DNA of 64,000 nucleotides from Sphingomonas sp. SUN039 (GCF_024758725.1 NZ_CP096972.1:2400001-2464000); one strand, 5' to 3'; shown: positions 26,141 to 35,599, numbered from the stretch's first letter. Notes: generated by a model not told the origin, from the letters alone. Made by a program: numbers and translations.

Positions 26141-27445
26141 TTGGAAGACGAAGCTACACTGACCGGCACGCCCCAGCGTCGCCGGCCCAAACCCGACATC
26201 CTCGCCATCGACAACCGCCGCCTTGCACCCGAGACGCTCATGATGGGGCATGGCTTCGATCCCGCCCTGTCGGAAGGATCGCTCAAACCCCCGATTTTCC
26301 TGACCTCGACGTTCGTGTTCGAGAATGCGGCGGCGGGAAAACGCTTTTTCGAAGGCGTGACCGGCAAGCGCCCCGGCGGCGCGGAAGGCCTCGTCTATTC
26401 GCGCTTCAACGGACCCAATCAGGAAATCCTCGAGGACCGGCTCGGCATCTGGGAAGATGCCGAAGATGCGCTGGTCTTTTCGTCCGGCATGTCGGCGATC
26501 GCGACGGTGATGCTGGCGCTGGTCAAATCGGGCGACGTCATCGTCCATTCAGCACCTCTCTATGCCGCGACCGAAACGCTGATCGGTCGCATTTTCGGGC
26601 GGTACGGCGTGCACTGGCTGGATTTCCCGGCAGGGGCGACGCGCGAAGAAATCGATGCGGTGCTCGCCAAGGCAAAGACGCTGGGCAATGTCGCCATGGT
26701 CTATCTCGAAAGCCCGGCCAACCCGACCAATGCGCTGGTCGATGTCGAAGCGGTGCGCGACGCCCGCGATACGGCGTTCGATGGCGACAAGCCCCCCATC
26801 GTCATCGACAACACGTTCCTCGGGCCGCTCTGGGCCAAGCCGCTACGGCAGGGCGCGGACCTCGTGCTCTACAGCCTGACCAAATATGCCGGCGGGCACA
26901 GCGACCTCGTCGCGGGCGGCGCGGTGGGGGCAAAGAGCATCATCAACACCGTCCGCATGATGCGCAACACCATCGGTACGATCACCGATCCGCATTCGGC
27001 GTGGATGCTGCTGCGCTCGCTCGAAACGCTCGAACTCCGCATGAGCCGCGCAGGCGAGAATGCCGCCAAGGTCTGCGCCTTTCTACGCGAACAGCCGCAG
27101 GTCGAAACCGTCGGCTATCTCGGCTTTCTGGAACCCGGATCGCGACAGGCCGATATCTATGCGCGGCACTGCACCGGCGCCGGATCGACCTTCTCGCTCT
27201 ATCTGAAAGGTGGGGAGCGCGAGTCCTTTGCGTTCCTTGACGCGCTCAAGATTGCCAAGCTGGCGGTTAGTCTGGGCGGCACCGAAACACTGGCGAGTTG
27301 CCCGGCCGCGATGACGCATCTCTCAGTGCCGCAGGAGCGCAAGGACGCGCTCGGCATCGGCGACAACCTCGTGCGGATTTCGGTGGGGGTCGAAAATGCC
27401 GAGGACCTGATTGCCGATTTCCGACAGGCGCTACGGGCAATCTGA
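26141..27445 (+). CDS. Cys/Met-metabolism PLP enzyme (cystathionine gamma-synthase / methionine gamma-lyase family)
   Basis: A 434-residue PLP enzyme. LVYSRFNGPNQEILEDRL gives the phosphate-binding Tyr/Arg pair, SSGMSAIATVMLAL the cofactor Ser/Gly turn, VIDNTFLGPLW the Asp binding the pyridine N, and SLTKYAGGHSDLVAGG the Schiff-base Lys. The long N-terminus, with PQRRRPKPDILAI, is typical of the subgroup annotated as cystathionine gamma-synthase family protein. It may act in methionine or sulfur metabolism, but the exact reaction is not readable. The start is the TTG at 26141, with GGAGAG 6 bases upstream; no ATG is available before conserved sequence. It converges on the HAD gene with only 9 bases between. 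Confidence 0.9.
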   Translation: MEDEATLTGTPQRRRPKPDILAIDNRRLAPETLMMGHGFDPALSEGSLKPPIFLTSTFVFENAAAGKRFFEGVTGKRPGGAEGLVYSRFNGPNQEILEDRLGIWEDAEDALVFSSGMSAIATVMLALVKSGDVIVHSAPLYAATETLIGRIFGRYGVHWLDFPAGATREEIDAVLAKAKTLGNVAMVYLESPANPTNALVDVEAVRDARDTAFDGDKPPIVIDNTFLGPLWAKPLRQGADLVLYSLTKYAGGHSDLVAGGAVGAKSIINTVRMMRNTIGTITDPHSAWMLLRSLETLELRMSRAGENAAKVCAFLREQPQVETVGYLGFLEPGSRQADIYARHCTGAGSTFSLYLKGGERESFAFLDALKIAKLAVSLGGTETLASCPAAMTHLSVPQERKDALGIGDNLVRISVGVENAEDLIADFRQALRAI

Positions 27446-27454
27446 CCGGGCAAT

Positions 27455-28150
27455 CTAGCGCCAGTTGAATACCTGCCACCCCCGCTGCGCGGCCAGCGCG
27501 ACCAGCGGCGGGTGGGGGTTGGTGGCGAACGCCTCGTCCGCCCAGTTGAGACACGGCGCGTCGGAGACATGATCGCTGTAGAAGCGGATATGGCAATCCT
27601 CGCGCGCCAGCCCCTGCCGCACCAGCCACGCCTGCACCATTTCGAGCTTGGCGGTGCCATAGCAATTCTGCGCATCGATCCGCGCCAGCAGCGCGCCCGC
27701 CGTATCGGTACGGGTCATCGTCCCGATCACATCGTCGAAGCCGAGCGTGCGCGCGATGGCCCGCGCATAGAATTCATACGAGGCGGTCGCGAGCACCATC
27801 CGGTACCCGTCGCCCTTGTCGGCGAGAACGCGGGTCTGCGCTTGCGGCAATATGTTCGTGGCCAGTGTTTCGGCGGCAAAGCTTTCCGCGAGTGCCGACG
27901 CATCGGCGGGTGAAAGGGCCGGCCCAACGAGCAGGCTATGGTTGAGCTCTTTCAACCGCCCCCGGTCGATGATCCGCGCCGCGTACAGCAAAATCGTGAC
28001 GATCACGAAAGGAAGCAGCAACAAACGCCATGGTTTGCGCGTTCGGGCAGCATGGATGAGAAACGGGGTATATGTCGGACGGCGCGTGACCGTCTTGTCC
28101 ATGTCATAAATCGCCAGACGGATTTTGGCCGGGATTTCGGTTTCGCTCAT
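27455..28150 (-). CDS. HAD-family (IB) phosphatase
   Basis: A 231-residue haloacid dehalogenase phosphatase. Motif I is YDMDKTVTR (about 14-22, nucleophile Asp15), motif II is LATASYEFYA (about 119-128), and motif IV lies in FYSDHVSDAPCL (about 190-201). A hydrophobic segment PWRLLLLPFVIVTILLYAA at about 40-58 suggests membrane association, as in other IB members. The layout resembles SerB-like phosphatases acting on phosphoserine or lipid head-group substrates. Substrate unknown. It is divergent from the Mla-type transporter genes, 62 bases apart, and a lipid-linked role is possible. Confidence 0.88.
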   Translation of the reverse strand: MSETEIPAKIRLAIYDMDKTVTRRPTYTPFLIHAARTRKPWRLLLLPFVIVTILLYAARIIDRGRLKELNHSLLVGPALSPADASALAESFAAETLATNILPQAQTRVLADKGDGYRMVLATASYEFYARAIARTLGFDDVIGTMTRTDTAGALLARIDAQNCYGTAKLEMVQAWLVRQGLAREDCHIRFYSDHVSDAPCLNWADEAFATNPHPPLVALAAQRGWQVFNWR

Positions 28151-28212
28151 CGCCCTGCCCTATCGTTGCAACGTCTTGCCGCGCCAGCATTAATGCCGCA
28201 TCACCCATAACG

Positions 28213-29319
28213 ATGACAGGGGCCGATTTTTCCGAGATCGACCGCGATGGTACGCGGACGCTGGTGTTCACCGGCGCGCTCACCCTGTCGCAGTTGGGCG
28301 AATTGCCCAATCGGCTGGAGAACGACCCGCCGCACGCCGCCACCATCGACCTGTCGGACGTCGGTCAGATGGACACCATCGGGGCCTGGGTCGTCCACCG
28401 TCTGTCGCGCGACACCGGCGCAACGATTACTGGAGCAAGTGCCGATAACGCCCATCTGATTGCCCAGGTTTCGCGCAGCGACACCCCGATGAAAGTGCGC
28501 CCGGACCATGTCCTGCCGCTGGTGCGTGTGCTCGGCGAGATCGGCGAGGCGACGCAGATCGCCGGGCGGACCCTGCTCGGCCTGCTCGGTTTTTTCGGGG
28601 CGGTGTGCATCGCCTTTGCCAATGTCATCCGCCACCCGTCGCGGTTCCGACTCGACGCGGTCATCCAGCGGTTCGAGATCGTCGGGGTGAAAGCGTTCGG
28701 TATTATCGGTTTGATGAGCTTCCTGATCGGCTTTGTCATCGCGCAACAGGGTGCGGTGCAGCTTCAGCAATTCGGGTTCGAAAGTTTCACGGTCAACCTT
28801 GTCGGCCGGATCACCTTTCGCGAACTCGGTGTGTTGATGACCGCGATCATGGTTGCGGGGCGCTCGGGATCGGCGTTCGCCGCCGAACTCGGCACGATGA
28901 AGCTGACCGAGGAAATCGACGCGATGCGGACGATCGGCATCTCGCCGAACGAGGCACTGGTCCTGCCGCGCATCATCGCGACCGTGCTGATGATGCCGCT
29001 GCTGGGATTTTACGCGTCGATGGTCGCGGTGGTCGGCGGCGGGCTATTCTGCTGGACCGTGCTCGGTATCCAGCCGGTGACCTATATCCAGCGTATCCGC
29101 GAAGTCGTGCCCGCGACCGACGTCTATATCGGCCTGATCAAGGCCGTGGTGTTCGGCCTGATCATTTCCGCCTCGGGTTGTTTTCAGGGGCTGCAGGTCG
29201 AGGGAAATGCCGAACAGGTCGGGCTTCGCACCACGGCGTCGGTGGTGCAGGCGATCTTCCTGGTCATCGTGCTCGACGCGTTCTTTGCGGTGTTCTTCAC
29301 CGGGATCGGGTGGAAATGA
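28213..29319 (+). CDS. mlaE: MlaE-type ABC permease with N-terminal STAS-like domain
   Basis: A 368-residue permease of a phospholipid-trafficking ABC system. Residues 1-90 form a STAS-like soluble domain (TIDLSDVGQMDTIGAWVV), which is MlaB-like and here fused to the permease. The membrane part from about 110 carries the MlaE signatures ELGVLMTAIMVAGRSGSAFAA and MRTIGISPNEALVLPR. The ATG at 28213 starts the operon mlaE-F-D-lipoprotein, all joined by ATGA-type overlaps. The complex would shuttle phospholipids between the membranes, or import sterol-like lipids in some families. Confidence 0.92.
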   Translation: MTGADFSEIDRDGTRTLVFTGALTLSQLGELPNRLENDPPHAATIDLSDVGQMDTIGAWVVHRLSRDTGATITGASADNAHLIAQVSRSDTPMKVRPDHVLPLVRVLGEIGEATQIAGRTLLGLLGFFGAVCIAFANVIRHPSRFRLDAVIQRFEIVGVKAFGIIGLMSFLIGFVIAQQGAVQLQQFGFESFTVNLVGRITFRELGVLMTAIMVAGRSGSAFAAELGTMKLTEEIDAMRTIGISPNEALVLPRIIATVLMMPLLGFYASMVAVVGGGLFCWTVLGIQPVTYIQRIREVVPATDVYIGLIKAVVFGLIISASGCFQGLQVEGNAEQVGLRTTASVVQAIFLVIVLDAFFAVFFTGIGWK

Positions 29320-30179
29320 GCGAGGCCGGCACCCCGCCCGCCCCCGCAACCTCGCCCGCAATCCGGGACGATATCGTCGTTTCGGTCCGCGGTCTGCGGA
29401 ACAGTTTCGGCGATGCGGTGATCCACGACGGCCTCGACCTCGATGTGCGACGCGGCGAGATCATGGGCGTCGTCGGCGGGTCGGGCACGGGCAAGTCGGT
29501 GCTGATGCGCTCGATCATCGGGCTGCAAACCCCCGAAGCGGGCGAAGTCCATGTCTTCGGCGAGGATATGAGCCACGACGACGAGGACGGCAGCATCCGC
29601 CGCCGCTGGGGCGTGTTGTTTCAGGGCGGTGCGCTGTTCTCGACGCTGACGGTTGCGGAGAATGTCGAGTTTCCGTTGCGCGAATTCTATCCGAAGCTGT
29701 CGAAAACGCTGCTCGACCAGATCGCCGGCTACAAAGTCGAAATGGCGGGCTTGCCGGTCGACGCAGGCCCCAAATACCCGTCCGAACTGTCGGGCGGCAT
29801 GAAGAAGCGCGCCGGACTCGCCCGTGCGCTCGCGCTCGACCCCGAATTGCTGTTTCTCGACGAACCGACGGCCGGGCTCGATCCCATCGGTGCGGCGGCG
29901 TTCGACGAGCTGACCCGCGACCTGCAACGGACGATGGGCCTGACCGTTTTCCTGATCACCCATGATCTCGACACGCTCTATGCCATCTGCGACCGGGTCG
30001 CGGTGCTCGCCGACAAAAAGGTTATCGCCGTGGGCACGATCCCCGAGCTGCTCGCGCTCGACCATTCGTGGATCCAGGAGTATTTCAACGGCCCGCGCGG
30101 GCGGGCCGCCACAGCGGCGCTCGGCCGACAGGAAAACAAGCCGACTCCAGCCGCTCCCCAGAAAGAAAGTGCTGCCTGA
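29316..30179 (+). CDS. mlaF: MlaF-type ABC transporter ATPase
   Basis: A 287-residue ATPase. Walker A is GGSGTGKSVLMRSI (about 54-67), the Q-loop is LFQGGALFS, the signature is LSGGMKKRAGLARAL (about 155-169) and Walker B is LLFLDEPTAGLDP. The GGMKKR form of the signature is typical of Mla/Mce transport ATPases. A proline- and alanine-rich tail (about 265-287) is unusual and variable. The ATG at 29316 overlaps the permease stop (ATGA). It energises the MlaE permease. Confidence 0.95.
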   Translation: MSEAGTPPAPATSPAIRDDIVVSVRGLRNSFGDAVIHDGLDLDVRRGEIMGVVGGSGTGKSVLMRSIIGLQTPEAGEVHVFGEDMSHDDEDGSIRRRWGVLFQGGALFSTLTVAENVEFPLREFYPKLSKTLLDQIAGYKVEMAGLPVDAGPKYPSELSGGMKKRAGLARALALDPELLFLDEPTAGLDPIGAAAFDELTRDLQRTMGLTVFLITHDLDTLYAICDRVAVLADKKVIAVGTIPELLALDHSWIQEYFNGPRGRAATAALGRQENKPTPAAPQKESAA

Positions 30180-31120
30180 TGGAAACGCGATCGAACCAGG
30201 TGCTCGTCGGCAGCGTGGTGCTCACCCTGCTCGTTGCCATTGCGCTGTTTCTTGTCTGGCTGTCGGGCGTCTCGGGCGGCAAGACCAAGACCTATGACAT
30301 TTTCTTCAAGCAATCGGTCGAAGGGCTGGCCACCGGATCGACCGTGACTTTCTCGGGCGTGCCGTCGGGACAGATTACCGGTATCGAGCTGTGGAAAGAC
30401 AATCCCGAGTTCAAGCGTGTCCGCGTGGAGTTGAAGAACGATACGCCCATCCTACAGGGCACGACTGCAACGATTCTGGGCAGCTTTACCGGGCCGTCGA
30501 CGGTCGTGCTCGACGGGGCGATCAAAGGCGCACCGCCGATCACCGATCCGGGGCCGGCGGGTGTGCCGGTGATCCCGACCAAACGCGGCGGCCTCGGCGC
30601 GTTGCTCAATTCTGCCCCGCAGTTGCTCGAGCGCATTTCGACGCTGACCGAGCGGCTGACCGAAGTGCTCAACGACAAGAACCAGAAGTCGTTTTCGGGC
30701 ATTTTGGCCAATGTCGACAAGCTGTCGGGCGACCTCGCCAACCGCGGGCCGGAGATTGCCGCGACCATCGCCGAAACGCGGGTTGCCGTGCAGAAAGCAG
30801 GCGATGCGGCCGAAAAAATCGGCAATCTCGCGCAAACCGTCGACGGGCAGTCGGGTCCGCTGATTACCGACCTGCGCAGCGCCATTGCCTCGGCCAACCG
30901 CAGCATGACGACGCTCGACGCGACGCTGAAGGACGCCCAGCCCGGCGTGCAGGCCTTTTCCAAACAGACCCTGCCCGAAATCGGGCAGCTCGTCCGCGAT
31001 CTGCGGGTCATGGCCGAAAGCCTGACGGCGGTGGCTGGCAAGATCGATCAGGGTGGCGCCGGCAGCATTATCGGCAGCCCGCGCCTGCCCGACTACAAGC
31101 CTAAAGGAGACCGCAAATGA
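30179..31120 (+). CDS. mlaD: MlaD-type MCE-domain substrate-binding protein
   Basis: A 313-residue membrane-anchored periplasmic protein. One N-terminal helix (about 9-30) is followed by the MCE domain: YDIFFKQSVEGLATGSTVTF (about 38-57) then SGVPSGQITGIELW. The rest is helical, with many Ala/Gln/Leu heptads, probably forming a coiled-coil barrel. The ATG at 30179 shares one base with the mlaF stop (TGATG). It would hand lipids between the outer and inner membrane as a hexameric ring with MlaEF. Confidence 0.93.
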   Translation: METRSNQVLVGSVVLTLLVAIALFLVWLSGVSGGKTKTYDIFFKQSVEGLATGSTVTFSGVPSGQITGIELWKDNPEFKRVRVELKNDTPILQGTTATILGSFTGPSTVVLDGAIKGAPPITDPGPAGVPVIPTKRGGLGALLNSAPQLLERISTLTERLTEVLNDKNQKSFSGILANVDKLSGDLANRGPEIAATIAETRVAVQKAGDAAEKIGNLAQTVDGQSGPLITDLRSAIASANRSMTTLDATLKDAQPGVQAFSKQTLPEIGQLVRDLRVMAESLTAVAGKIDQGGAGSIIGSPRLPDYKPKGDRK

Positions 31121-31689
31121 TCCGTCCGGCTGCGATATGCGGACTCTTGTTGCTCGGCGGGTGCGTCAGCTTCGGGGGCAAGCCGCCCAAGATGCTGATG
31201 ACGCTGACCACCTCGGCGACGGTCCCGACCGATGCGGTCCGGCAGGCTTCTGCCGAGAATACCGTGCTCATCCTGACGCCCACCGCCAATGCTGCCGTCC
31301 AGACGGTGCGGATACCGGTCTATGACGGCACCGCGCTCGCCTATGTCGCCGATGGTGCGTGGAACGAGCCGCCGGTACGCGCGATCCAGCGGCTGCTGTC
31401 CGAGACGGTGACGGCGCGGACGGCCAAGATCGTGCTCGATCCCCGCCAATTCGGTGCCAGCCCCGCCATGCGGCTGTCGGGTCAGCTCCAGCGCTTCGGG
31501 ATCGACCCGAACGCCATGCAGGCGGTGGCAACTTTCGACGCGCAACTGTCGCGCGAGGGCGGGCGGGTCGAAACCCGGCGTTTCGAGGCACGCGCGCCGC
31601 TTGCCGCCGTCGATGCGGCACAGGCCGGAACCGCGCTCAACCGCGCGGCCAACGATCTGGCCATGCAGGTCGCCGATTGGGTAAAATAG
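31117..31689 (+). CDS. ABC-type transport auxiliary lipoprotein
   Basis: A 190-residue lipoprotein. The signal peptide ends in the lipobox LLGGC with Cys16, followed by a FGGKPP linker. The mature part matches the auxiliary lipoprotein that accompanies Mla/Mce/Pqi operons (PqiC-like, DUF330 type): WNEPPVRAIQRLLSETV and RRFEARAPL. The ATG at 31117 overlaps the mlaD stop. It would sit in the inner leaflet of the outer membrane and dock the lipid-transport complex. Last gene of the operon; a tRNA-Ala follows on the other strand. Confidence 0.87.
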   Translation: MIRPAAICGLLLLGGCVSFGGKPPKMLMTLTTSATVPTDAVRQASAENTVLILTPTANAAVQTVRIPVYDGTALAYVADGAWNEPPVRAIQRLLSETVTARTAKIVLDPRQFGASPAMRLSGQLQRFGIDPNAMQAVATFDAQLSREGGRVETRRFEARAPLAAVDAAQAGTALNRAANDLAMQVADWVK

Positions 31690-31704
31690 CACCGCGGAAA
31701 CATC

Positions 31705-31780
<76 letters not shown>

Positions 31781-31876
31781 TCACCAGATCTATCGCGTGC
31801 CGCATGGGGGCGGCGTCGCGGAGGCGGACCCCATAACGAGGGCGTGGCGGCGATGCAACGCCCTGTTTGTGCCGTG

Positions 31877-33187
31877 CTATTTCGCCGCGACCCGCCAGAT
31901 GCGGTTGCCGACATCGTCGGCGACGAGCAGGTCGCCCTTGCTGCGCGCGATCACCCCGACCGGGCGACCCTGCGCCTGACCGTCCTTGTCGAGAAAGCCG
32001 GTCAACACGTCGCGCATCGGTCCTTCGGGGAAGCCGCGCGCGTTGAAGCCGACGAACACGACCTTGTAGCCCGACGGCGGCTTGCGGTTCCACGATCCGT
32101 GCTGGCCGATGAACGCCCCCTTTTGAAAGGCACCGAGCGACCCGAATGCGAGGCCCAGCGACGCGGTATGCGCCCCCAGCGCATAGTCGGGACGGCGGGT
32201 ATATTGCAGCAGGTCGGGCCGGTCCTCAGCGCGTTCGTCGCGATAGCCGCCCCAATAGGTGTAGGGCCAGCCGTAGAACGCCCCGAAATCGGCACGCGTC
32301 AGATAATCGGGCGCAAGGTCGCCGCCGAGCATGTCGCGCTCGTTGACGACGGTCCACAGCGATTTGCTCTGCGGCTCCCACGCCATGCCGACCGGATTGC
32401 GAAGCCCCGCCGTCCACACGCGGAGCGCCTTGGTCGCAAGGTTGAGCTCGAGGATATTGGCACGGTTATCCTCGGCATCCATGCCGCCCTCGGCGATATT
32501 CGACGAGGAGCCGACCGAAATGAACAGCGACTGGTTATCGGGCGCGGCCACCACGTTTTTCGCCCAATGGTTGCCGCCGCCGGGGAGCGACATCACTTTT
32601 TTGGGGGTCGCGCCGATCTTCGTCTCGCCCGCAACATAGGGTACGACAACCAGTGCATCGTGGTTGCCAATGTAAAGCTGGTCGCCGACCAGCGCCATGC
32701 CGAACGGCGAATTGAGGCCGGTCAGAAACGGCGTCTTTACCTCGGCGACACCGTCGCCGTCGGCATCGCGGAGCAACGTGATGCGGTTGGCGCTCGGGAC
32801 GCCTGCGCCGGCGTAACCCATCAGCGTCGTCATGACCCAGCCGGTGATGCCGCCGCCTTCGCGCGGCGGCGAATTGGTCTCGGCAACCAGCACATCGCCG
32901 TTGGGGAGTTCGTACATCCAGCGCGGATGGTCGAGGTCGCGCGCGAACGCGGCGACCGTCAAACCGGCTGCGGCAACCGGCGCGGCCGTGCCGGTCCAGC
33001 CGACCGGCTTGGCAAGGCTCACCGTCGGCACCTTCTCCGTGCGGGCCGGTGTGATCTTCGGTCTGGTCCCCGACACGGCCTCGACCGGCAGTAACGCCGG
33101 CACCCCGCGCGAAAGATACCAGAGAGCCCCCGCGCCGATGAGCACGAGCAGCAGGACGGACGAGAGGATTTTGGCGCGAAAGGTCAT
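31877..33187 (-). CDS. PQQ-dependent sugar dehydrogenase-like beta-propeller protein
   Basis: A 436-residue secreted or membrane-anchored protein. An N-terminal hydrophobic segment (about 6-26) is followed by a propeller of the soluble aldose/L-sorbosone dehydrogenase type. FARDLDHPRWMYELPNGDVL opens the first blade, GNHWAKNVVAAPDNQSLFI and WTAGLRNPVGMAWEP are repeat motifs, and FIGQHGSWNRKPPSGYKVVF carries the PQQ-site-like His and Arg. The start is uncertain: ATG 33187 gives a clean signal anchor, whereas GTG 33208 would overlap the corC stop. It may oxidise sugars in the periplasm. PQQ binding is inferred from family only. Confidence 0.85.
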   Translation of the reverse strand: MTFRAKILSSVLLLVLIGAGALWYLSRGVPALLPVEAVSGTRPKITPARTEKVPTVSLAKPVGWTGTAAPVAAAGLTVAAFARDLDHPRWMYELPNGDVLVAETNSPPREGGGITGWVMTTLMGYAGAGVPSANRITLLRDADGDGVAEVKTPFLTGLNSPFGMALVGDQLYIGNHDALVVVPYVAGETKIGATPKKVMSLPGGGNHWAKNVVAAPDNQSLFISVGSSSNIAEGGMDAEDNRANILELNLATKALRVWTAGLRNPVGMAWEPQSKSLWTVVNERDMLGGDLAPDYLTRADFGAFYGWPYTYWGGYRDERAEDRPDLLQYTRRPDYALGAHTASLGLAFGSLGAFQKGAFIGQHGSWNRKPPSGYKVVFVGFNARGFPEGPMRDVLTGFLDKDGQAQGRPVGVIARSKGDLLVADDVGNRIWRVAAK

Positions 33188-33204
33188 GATGCCCGATATG
33201 GCAA

Positions 33205-34101
33205 TCACTTGCTCGCAGCGCCACCCTCTGGATCAACAATCGGCGGATGCAGCCGCAGCCGGGTAGCCCGGCGGGTGTCGCCCTCGGTCACCTCGATCCG
33301 CCAGCCGCTGTCATGCATCAGCATTTCGCCCGGCTGCGGCACATGACCTGCCAGCATGAAGGCCAGACCGCCGATGGTGTCGACATCCTCGTCGATAACG
33401 GCCAAGCGTGGATCGACGGTCTCGGCAATGTCTTCGAGCTCGGCTCGTGCATCGGCGTCCCACATCCCGTCCTCGAGCTGGACCAGCTGCGGCACGACCG
33501 CGTCGTCGGTTTCGTCCTCGATATCGCCGACGATTTCCTCGACCAGATCCTCGATCGTCACCAGTCCCTCTGTCCCCGAATATTCGTCGATGACGATCGC
33601 AAGGTGGACACGCTGGGCGCGCATTTCGGCGAGCAAGTCGAGCACGCCCATCGATTGCGGCACATAGAGCGGCTGACGGATCAGCCCCGATATCGTCTCG
33701 GGGAACGGTTCGCCGCGCGCCAGCAGCGCAAAGGCGTCCTTGATGTGGATCATGCCGACGACCTGGTCGAGGCTGTCGCGATAGACCGGCAGGCGGCTGT
33801 GCGGCGCGTCGGCCAGAACCGCGACCAGTTCGGCGAAGGTCGAAGTCTCGGGGATCGCGACGATATCGGCGCGCGGCACGCCCACATCGTCGACGGTGCG
33901 CTTGCCGAAGCTCAGCAGATTGCGGACCATCTGGCGCTCGACCGGGGACAGGTCGCCCTTCTCGTCGGGAGCGGGATCGTCCTCATGCTCGTCGATCGCT
34001 TCTTCGATCTGTTCGCGCAGGGTCGGCTCGGGGCCGTCGCCGAACAGCGAGCGGACCGTATTCCACAGGCCGCTCTCGCGGCTACTATCGCCTTCTTTCA
34101 T
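33205..34101 (-). CDS. corC: CorC/HlyC-type CBS-domain protein
   Basis: A 298-residue cytoplasmic protein with an acidic N-terminus. Two CBS motifs span about 75-200 (VPRADIVAIPETSTFAELVA, then QRVHLAIVIDEYSGTEGLVT followed by IEDLVEEIVGDIEDE), and a CorC_HlyC transporter-associated domain closes it (about 215-285). It lacks the DUF21 membrane part, so it is the short CorC form. The ATG at 34101 overlaps the ybeY stop (ATGA). Order miaB-phoH-ybeY-corC is the classical one, though lnt does not follow. Proposed roles in Mg/Co resistance come from the family. Confidence 0.93.
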   Translation of the reverse strand: MKEGDSSRESGLWNTVRSLFGDGPEPTLREQIEEAIDEHEDDPAPDEKGDLSPVERQMVRNLLSFGKRTVDDVGVPRADIVAIPETSTFAELVAVLADAPHSRLPVYRDSLDQVVGMIHIKDAFALLARGEPFPETISGLIRQPLYVPQSMGVLDLLAEMRAQRVHLAIVIDEYSGTEGLVTIEDLVEEIVGDIEDETDDAVVPQLVQLEDGMWDADARAELEDIAETVDPRLAVIDEDVDTIGGLAFMLAGHVPQPGEMLMHDSGWRIEVTEGDTRRATRLRLHPPIVDPEGGAASK

Positions 34102-34610
34102 TGGGGGGTTTCGTGGTCCTCATAGGGGTCGTGCAGACCCAGCGCGGACATGGCGGCCCGCTCGATATCTTCCATCGCCTCGGCCTCCGCGTCGTCGATA
34201 TGGTCGTACCCTAACAGATGGAGGACCCCATGCACAATCAGATGCGCGGCATGATCCGCCAGCGGCACCCCCTTCTCGGCCGCCTCGCGCGCGCAGGTCT
34301 CGTAGGCAAGGACGATATCGCCGAGCAGCACTTCGCCGTCGTCAGTGTTGCCAAGCGTCTCGATCAGGTCGGGCTGGACCATCGGGAAGGACAGGACATT
34401 GGTCGGCTTGTCCTGCTGGCGATACTGGAAGTTTAGCGTGCGGACCTCGGCGTCGGACGTGAGGCGGACAGCGATTTCGACGGTCGCAGCGGTTTCGGCC
34501 AGCGCTGACTGTACACTGGCAGATATCGCCGCTTCGACCGCCTTATCCGAAAGACTTTCCCAATCCGCTTCGGGCCAAGGGTCTTCGCGCAGGGCAGCAA
34601 CCTCGATCAC
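34098..34610 (-). CDS. ybeY: Endoribonuclease YbeY
   Basis: A 170-residue metalloprotein for 16S rRNA 3' maturation and ribosome quality control. The zinc motif HGVLHLLGYDH (about 123-133) is intact, and NVLSFP lies at about 72-77. The start is a GTG at 34610 that overlaps the phoH stop (GTGA). It lies between phoH and corC in a tightly coupled minus-strand operon. Confidence 0.95.
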   Translation of the reverse strand: MIEVAALREDPWPEADWESLSDKAVEAAISASVQSALAETAATVEIAVRLTSDAEVRTLNFQYRQQDKPTNVLSFPMVQPDLIETLGNTDDGEVLLGDIVLAYETCAREAAEKGVPLADHAAHLIVHGVLHLLGYDHIDDAEAEAMEDIERAAMSALGLHDPYEDHETPQ

Positions 34611-35599
34611 CCACCCCCCTCATACGCCTCGACGATCCGCCCCACCACCGGATGCCGCACGACGTCGCCGATGCCGAAGCGGACCGTGCCGATGCCCTCG
34701 ATCCCCTCCAGCTTGCCGACCGCGTCGTTCAGGCCCGATTCCTGGCCCTTGGGCAGGTCGGTCTGGTTGGGATCGCCGCACACCACCATGCGGCTGTTCT
34801 GGCCGAAGCGGGTGAGGAACATCTTCATCTGCGCGGGCGTGGTGTTCTGCGCCTCGTCGAGGATGATGAACGATTCCGCGAGCGTCCGCCCGCGCATGAA
34901 GGCGATCGGCGCGATCTCGATTTCACCGCTGGCGATGCGCCGCTCGACCTGTTCGGCGGGCAGGCAATCGTAGAGCGCATCGTACAGGGGCCGCAGGTAC
35001 GGATCGACTTTTTCCTTCATATCGCCGGGCAGGAAGCCGATCTTCTCGCCTGCCTCGACGGCGGGGCGCGACAGGATGAGGCGGTCGACGCTGCCAGTGA
35101 TAAGCTGCGACACGGCCTGTGCGACCGCGAGATAGGTCTTGCCCGTCCCCGCCGGTCCCAGTGCGAAGATGATGTCGTGCGCGATCAGCGCTTCCATATA
35201 GCGCGTCTGCGTCGCCGAGCGCGGGACAATCGTTTTCTTGCGCGTGCGGATCATGATGCTCGGCGGCGTCGCCACATCATGGCGGATGATGCCATCGAGC
35301 GTCGGTTCGGCAGACATTGCGATCACCGCATCGACTTCGCCGGTATCGATGTCCTGCCCCTGCACCACGCGGTTGTAGAGGCCGGTCAGTACGTCGCGCG
35401 CCCGCGCGCACGCTGCCGCCTCGCCCTCGATTTGGAGCTTGTTGCCGCGCGCCGCGATATAGACGCCCAGCCGGTTCTCGATGGCGACGAGGTTGCGGTC
35501 GTATTCGCCGAGCACCCGCGCGAGCAGTTGCGGCTTGTCGAACATGACTTCGATGCGGCTGCGGTCGCCGAGCGCGGCGGGAATGGGCTTTTTCGGCAC
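34607..35599 (-). CDS. ybeZ: PhoH-family ATPase (YbeZ)
   Basis: A 330-residue P-loop protein. The Walker A motif is GPAGTGKTYLAVAQ (about 147-160), Walker B is SFIILDEAQNTTPAQMKMFL and the sensor is RMVVCGDPNQTDLP. An N-terminal KH-like segment precedes (about 10-80). It partners YbeY in RNA metabolism in other bacteria. The start is a GTG at 35599 placed directly after the miaB stop (TGAGTG junction). Confidence 0.95.
   Translation of the reverse strand: MPKKPIPAALGDRSRIEVMFDKPQLLARVLGEYDRNLVAIENRLGVYIAARGNKLQIEGEAAACARARDVLTGLYNRVVQGQDIDTGEVDAVIAMSAEPTLDGIIRHDVATPPSIMIRTRKKTIVPRSATQTRYMEALIAHDIIFALGPAGTGKTYLAVAQAVSQLITGSVDRLILSRPAVEAGEKIGFLPGDMKEKVDPYLRPLYDALYDCLPAEQVERRIASGEIEIAPIAFMRGRTLAESFIILDEAQNTTPAQMKMFLTRFGQNSRMVVCGDPNQTDLPKGQESGLNDAVGKLEGIEGIGTVRFGIGDVVRHPVVGRIVEAYEGGG

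Noticed and set aside
31844-33094. 416-codon plus-strand frame opposite the PQQ-type protein
   Set aside because: Shadow frame; no signal peptide or domain, while the other strand encodes a beta-propeller.
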